A stretch of 9,637 nucleotides of DNA from assembly GCA_905201285.1 (NCBI GenBank), contig CAJKNM010000063.1, positions 1 through 9,637 on the forward strand, read 5' to 3'. Shown here in pieces: positions 7,064 through 9,637 of the stretch; position 1 is the first letter of the stretch, and every line of letters starts with the position of its first letter. Both the position numbers and the translations under genes were made by a program. The notes beneath the pieces were generated by a model. It worked only from the letters and a program-made list of their open reading frames with translations, searched no databases and had not been told where the DNA came from. Origin of the DNA: an uncultured Eubacteriales bacterium. Its GTDB lineage: Bacteria; Bacillota; Clostridia; Monoglobales; Monoglobaceae.

Positions 7064-7910
7064 GCTAAGAAACGTAAGTTATGTATATATGCAGGGCGGC
7101 CCTTTTGAAAAGATCGCACTTGACAATATAAATCTTGAAATAGACCGCGGCGAGTTTATCGGAATCATCGGTCACACAGGTTCGGGCAAGTCAACGCTTA
7201 TACAGATGCTGAACGGACTTTTAAAGCCGAGCTCCGGGAGTATTGAGGTTGCGGGGATTAACCTGACTGATAAGAAAACAAATCTGCGCGATGTTCGCTT
7301 TAAGGTGGGGCTTGTTATGCAATACCCCGAATATCAGCTGTTTGAAGAAACGGTGTTTAAGGATATTGCGTTTGGGCCTAAAAATATGGGCCTTGATGAC
7401 GATGAGATAAAGGAACGTGTTGAGTTTGCGGCGAACACGGTTGGACTTGCCCCCGAGCTTCTGGAAAAATCACCGTTTGATTTATCGGGTGGACAGATGC
7501 GCCGTGCCGCGATTGCGGGGGTTTTGGCAATGGAGCCGCAGGTTCTCGTCCTGGACGAGCCGACGGCGGGTCTCGACCCGGCCGGACGGGATGAGATTCT
7601 TTATAAAATAAAGGATATGCACGAGAGAATGGATATGACGGTTCTTCTTGTCTCGCACAGTATGGAGGATGTGGCTAAGCTTGCCGACAGGATTCTTGTG
7701 ATGAACAGCGGTCACGTTGAGATGTTTGACACACCCGAGAGGGTGTTTAAAAATGCAGACAGGCTCTCTGAGATAGGCCTGAATGTTCCGCAGGTGACGC
7801 GTATCACGGACGGGCTGAGAAAGCTCGGAATGCCGCTTCACGAGGGAATTTACACACTAAATGATGCGGTTTATTGTATAACTAACGCACTGAGGGGGGA
7901 AGGCCGATGA
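7056..7910 (+). CDS. ecfA2: Energy-coupling factor transporter ATP-binding protein EcfA2
   Basis: A 284-residue ABC ATPase that pairs with EcfA1 to drive the EcfT transmembrane protein. Walker A is GHTGSGKST at 39-47, the Q-loop is MQYPEYQLFE, the signature is LSGGQ at 143-147 followed by MRR, Walker B ends at Asp167 with Glu168, and the H-loop is His201. MQYPEYQLF is the form usual for EcfA2, whereas EcfA1 carries FQNPDNQ, which supports the assignment of the two subunits. The frame can be opened upstream to 7005, but those residues have no family match and the N-terminus MIKLRNVSYVY is the expected one. It overlaps ecfA1 by 8 bp and ecfT by 4 bp (ATGA), implying coupled translation and matched stoichiometry. 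Confidence 0.92.
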   Translation: MIKLRNVSYVYMQGGPFEKIALDNINLEIDRGEFIGIIGHTGSGKSTLIQMLNGLLKPSSGSIEVAGINLTDKKTNLRDVRFKVGLVMQYPEYQLFEETVFKDIAFGPKNMGLDDDEIKERVEFAANTVGLAPELLEKSPFDLSGGQMRRAAIAGVLAMEPQVLVLDEPTAGLDPAGRDEILYKIKDMHERMDMTVLLVSHSMEDVAKLADRILVMNSGHVEMFDTPERVFKNADRLSEIGLNVPQVTRITDGLRKLGMPLHEGIYTLNDAVYCITNALRGEGR

Positions 7911-8710
7911 TGAAGGATATTACACTTGGGCAATACTTCCCGGGGGATACGGTCATACACAGGCTTGACCCGAGGACAAAGATTTTGGTTATGATTGCCT
8001 ATATAGCGATAACGTTCTGCGTTCGGAACTTTTGGGGATATATTGTTCTTGCGGCGTTTATTGTCATAAGTATAACGCTGTCTGAGATACCGCCGGTTTT
8101 TGTGATTAAGGGACTTAAACCCATAATGGTCTTTATAGTTATCACCGGTCTGTTTAACCTCTTTCTGACCGGCGGCGAGGTAGTGTGGCAGGCGGGCGTA
8201 TTCAAGATAACAAAGGAAGGCATACGCTTCGCCGCGTTTATGGTGCTGAGGCTGACATTCCTTATTCTCGGAACATCGCTTTTGACGCTTACCACCGCGC
8301 CGATTTCGCTGACTGACGGAATGTACAGACTTCTTAAACCGTTTTCAAAAATCGGCTTGCCGGCACACGAGCTTTCGATGATGATGTCGATTGCGCTTCG
8401 GTTTATCCCGACGCTTATGGAGGAAACAGATAAGATTATGAAAGCGCAGGCGGCACGCGGTGCGGATTTTGAAAACGGAAGCCTTGTGCAGAGGGCAAAG
8501 GCAATGATACCGATTTTGGTTCCGTTGTTTATAAGTGCGTTCAGGCGTGCTGATGAGCTTGCTACCGCAATGGAATGCCGCTGTTACAGCGGCGGAAACG
8601 GAAGGACAAGCCTTCATGAGCTTAAATTAGAACGCCGCGACGCTTTAGCCGGGGCCTGTGTGGCTTTAATGCTTGCAGCGGTTATATTTTTAAATATTAC
8701 GGTAAAATGA
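7907..8710 (+). CDS. ecfT: Energy-coupling factor transporter transmembrane protein EcfT
   Basis: A 267-residue polytopic membrane protein that couples the EcfA ATPases to interchangeable substrate-binding S components. The N-terminus LGQYFPGDTVIHRLDPRTK is diagnostic. Hydrophobic spans follow from about residue 25. The cytosolic coupling helices carry the two signature motifs: AARG at 182-185, and AMECRCYSGG from Ala221, the usual Firmicutes form of the second Ala-Arg-Gly-like motif. A final membrane span ends the protein. The start is ATG 7907, overlapping the ecfA2 stop; a second ATG follows at once at 7910, and a G-rich ribosome site lies at 7893-7903. Length is normal. No S component is encoded in the window, so substrate specificity is set elsewhere. 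Confidence 0.93.
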   Translation: MMKDITLGQYFPGDTVIHRLDPRTKILVMIAYIAITFCVRNFWGYIVLAAFIVISITLSEIPPVFVIKGLKPIMVFIVITGLFNLFLTGGEVVWQAGVFKITKEGIRFAAFMVLRLTFLILGTSLLTLTTAPISLTDGMYRLLKPFSKIGLPAHELSMMMSIALRFIPTLMEETDKIMKAQAARGADFENGSLVQRAKAMIPILVPLFISAFRRADELATAMECRCYSGGNGRTSLHELKLERRDALAGACVALMLAAVIFLNITVK

Positions 8711-8727
8711 GTAATTTTGAGTAATTT
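8708..8727 (+). repeat. Perfect 10-bp tandem duplication at the ecfT stop
   Basis: TGAGTAATTT occurs twice in direct succession (8708-8717 and 8718-8727). The first copy contains the ecfT stop codon. It sits in the short spacer before truA, just upstream of its ribosome site. It may be a small slippage duplication with no function. Confidence 0.8.
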
Positions 8728-8744
8728 ATAGGAGAAATCGAAGA

Positions 8745-9488
8745 ATGAAGAACATTGCAATGCGGCTGATATACGACGGTACAAATTACCACGGCTGGCA
8801 GTTTCAAAAGAACGCCTTGACTGTTCAACAGGTGTTGGAGGAGGCTCTGTCAAAGTTGACGGGCGAGGAAATCAAGGTAACGGGATGCAGCAGGACAGAT
8901 GCCGGGGTACACGCGCTTGATTATGTGATGAACTTTAAAACGAATACCAATATTCCGCCCGAGAAGCTTCCTTATGCCTTAAACTATCATTTAAATCGCG
9001 GAATAACCGCAGTAGAGGCATGGGAGGCGGAGGAGGATTTTAATGCGAGATTCTCGTCAAAGGGCAAGCGGTATGTATATAATATATGGAACGGCAGAGT
9101 GAGAAATCCGTTTTATGCCGATTACAGCTGGTACCTTCCGTATAGGATAGATGTTGAAAAGATGAAGGCCGCCGCAGGGTATTTTGTCGGGAAACACGAT
9201 TTTTCGGCATTTATGGCGGCGGGCGGCAGCCAAAAAACGACGGTGAGGACGGTGAGACACTGCTCGGTCACCGAGAATGAAGAAAATAAGGGGTTAATAA
9301 GGGTATCGGTCGAGGCGGACGCTTATCTTTATAATATGGTGAGAATTATGACAGGAACTCTCGCCGAGGTCGGTCTTGGAAGAATTGAGCCGGAGGATAT
9401 TCCGCGGATTATCGAGAGCGGAGACAGGCGTGAGAGCGGACTCACCGCGCCGCCTGAGGGACTTTTCCTTAAAAAAGTTTATTATTGA
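8745..9488 (+). CDS. truA: tRNA pseudouridine(38-40) synthase TruA
   Basis: A 247-residue enzyme that isomerises uridines 38, 39 and 40 in the anticodon stem-loop of tRNAs. The N-terminal YDGTNYHGWQFQ motif is at 10-21. The catalytic motif is CSRTDAGVHA with Asp52 as the nucleophile. The C-terminal half has RFSSKGKRYVYNIW, the HDFSAFMAAG segment, and YNMVRIMTGTLAEVG, all typical of TruA. It ends with APPEGLFLKKVYY, the expected C-terminus, so the gene looks complete. AGGAG at 8730-8734 precedes the ATG. It follows ecfT by 34 nt, the common Firmicutes order. There is no mechanistic link to the transporter; the neighbourhood is a conserved housekeeping block. Confidence 0.96.
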   Translation: MKNIAMRLIYDGTNYHGWQFQKNALTVQQVLEEALSKLTGEEIKVTGCSRTDAGVHALDYVMNFKTNTNIPPEKLPYALNYHLNRGITAVEAWEAEEDFNARFSSKGKRYVYNIWNGRVRNPFYADYSWYLPYRIDVEKMKAAAGYFVGKHDFSAFMAAGGSQKTTVRTVRHCSVTENEENKGLIRVSVEADAYLYNMVRIMTGTLAEVGLGRIEPEDIPRIIESGDRRESGLTAPPEGLFLKKVYY

Positions 9489-9504
9489 AAATAATATTGA
9501 TGCT

Positions 9505-9511
9505 AAGGAGG
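9505..9511 (+). promoter_or_regulatory. Strong ribosome binding site of the last, partial gene
   Basis: AAGGAGG lies 11 nt before ATG 9523, with a second ATG at 9526. An ATG at 9513 is too close and reaches a stop after seven codons. The strength of the site is the main reason to believe the downstream ORF. Confidence 0.65.
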
Positions 9512-9522
9512 AATGAACCGAT

Positions 9523-9637
9523 ATGATGAAAAATAGATATATAGAAAGAATAAAAATCGGGTTTATGCGGCTCAAAGATAATGCCGCGGCGGTTCTTTCA
9601 AAAACAGCGGTCATGAAAATCCGCGGCAGAAAGATAG
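9523..9637 (+). CDS. Unidentified protein, N-terminal fragment (runs off the window end)
   Basis: An open frame of 38 codons continues to the last base with no stop. The visible part begins MMKNRYIERIKIGFMRLKD, then an alanine-rich stretch (NAAAVLSKTAV) and a basic end. It is strongly basic, with no obvious signal peptide or membrane span yet. I do not recognise the family. It starts 34 nt after truA behind AAGGAGG, so it is likely real and may be co-transcribed. In other Firmicutes truA is often followed by rplM, but this N-terminus does not look like ribosomal protein L13. Confidence 0.6.
   Translation, partial: MMKNRYIERIKIGFMRLKDNAAAVLSKTAVMKIRGRKI

Noticed and set aside
9480..9496. Inverted repeat TATTATT-GAA-AATAATA over the truA stop
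   Set aside because: An all-AT 7-bp stem with no U-tract, too weak to call a terminator; the next gene has its own strong ribosome site.
1..9637. CRISPR array, tRNA/rRNA, insertion sequence, toxin-antitoxin or anti-phage system
   Set aside because: I saw no spaced repeats, terminal inverted repeats, transposase, nuclease or RNA-gene signatures; apart from the first 300 bases the content is housekeeping and envelope genes.

Overview
The window reads as one strand of a densely packed Firmicutes (Clostridia-like) chromosome or metagenome contig. All genes are on the + strand, most gaps are 31-49 nt, three junctions overlap, and Shine-Dalgarno sites are strong (AGGAGG, GGAGGT, AAGGAGG). The order ecfA1-ecfA2-ecfT-truA is a classic Firmicutes arrangement. 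I cannot name a genus from the sequence alone.

Region 1 (1-1167) is one open frame made of two unrelated proteins. The first ~100 codons are the GTPase (G) domain of the ferrous iron transporter FeoB, already under way at base 1. The remaining ~290 codons are the C-terminal eight-helix lobe of the lipid II flippase MurJ/MviN. The switch lies at about 280-309 with no frame break. It is either an assembly chimera or a real rearrangement that removed the MurJ N-lobe; neither half is complete.

Region 2 (1201-5245) looks like an envelope-glycan operon: a large O-antigen-ligase/polymerase-like (Wzy_C) membrane protein with a long N-terminal extension, a GT4-type glycosyltransferase translationally coupled to it (ATGA overlap), then two tandem, diverged copies of a small single-pass membrane protein that I assign to the DUF4330 family. 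With a MurJ-type flippase upstream, the set suggests synthesis, flipping and polymerisation or ligation of a lipid-linked saccharide. The product is not predictable.

Region 3 (5281-6147) encodes a COG1092-type SAM-dependent methyltransferase, probably acting on RNA.

Region 4 (6197-8710) is a complete energy-coupling module for ECF vitamin/metal transporters: two ABC ATPases (EcfA1, EcfA2) and the transmembrane EcfT, overlapping by 8 and 4 bp. No substrate-binding S component is present, so this is probably a shared group II module serving S components encoded elsewhere.

Region 5 (8745-9637) holds truA (tRNA pseudouridine synthase A) and the first 38 codons of an unidentified basic protein that runs off the end.

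There is no gene-free stretch over 300 bases, and I see no tRNA, rRNA, CRISPR array, insertion sequence, riboswitch or convincing terminator. I do not see a clearly new biological system. The items most worth checking are the FeoB-MurJ fusion and the ligase/GT4/DUF4330-pair operon.
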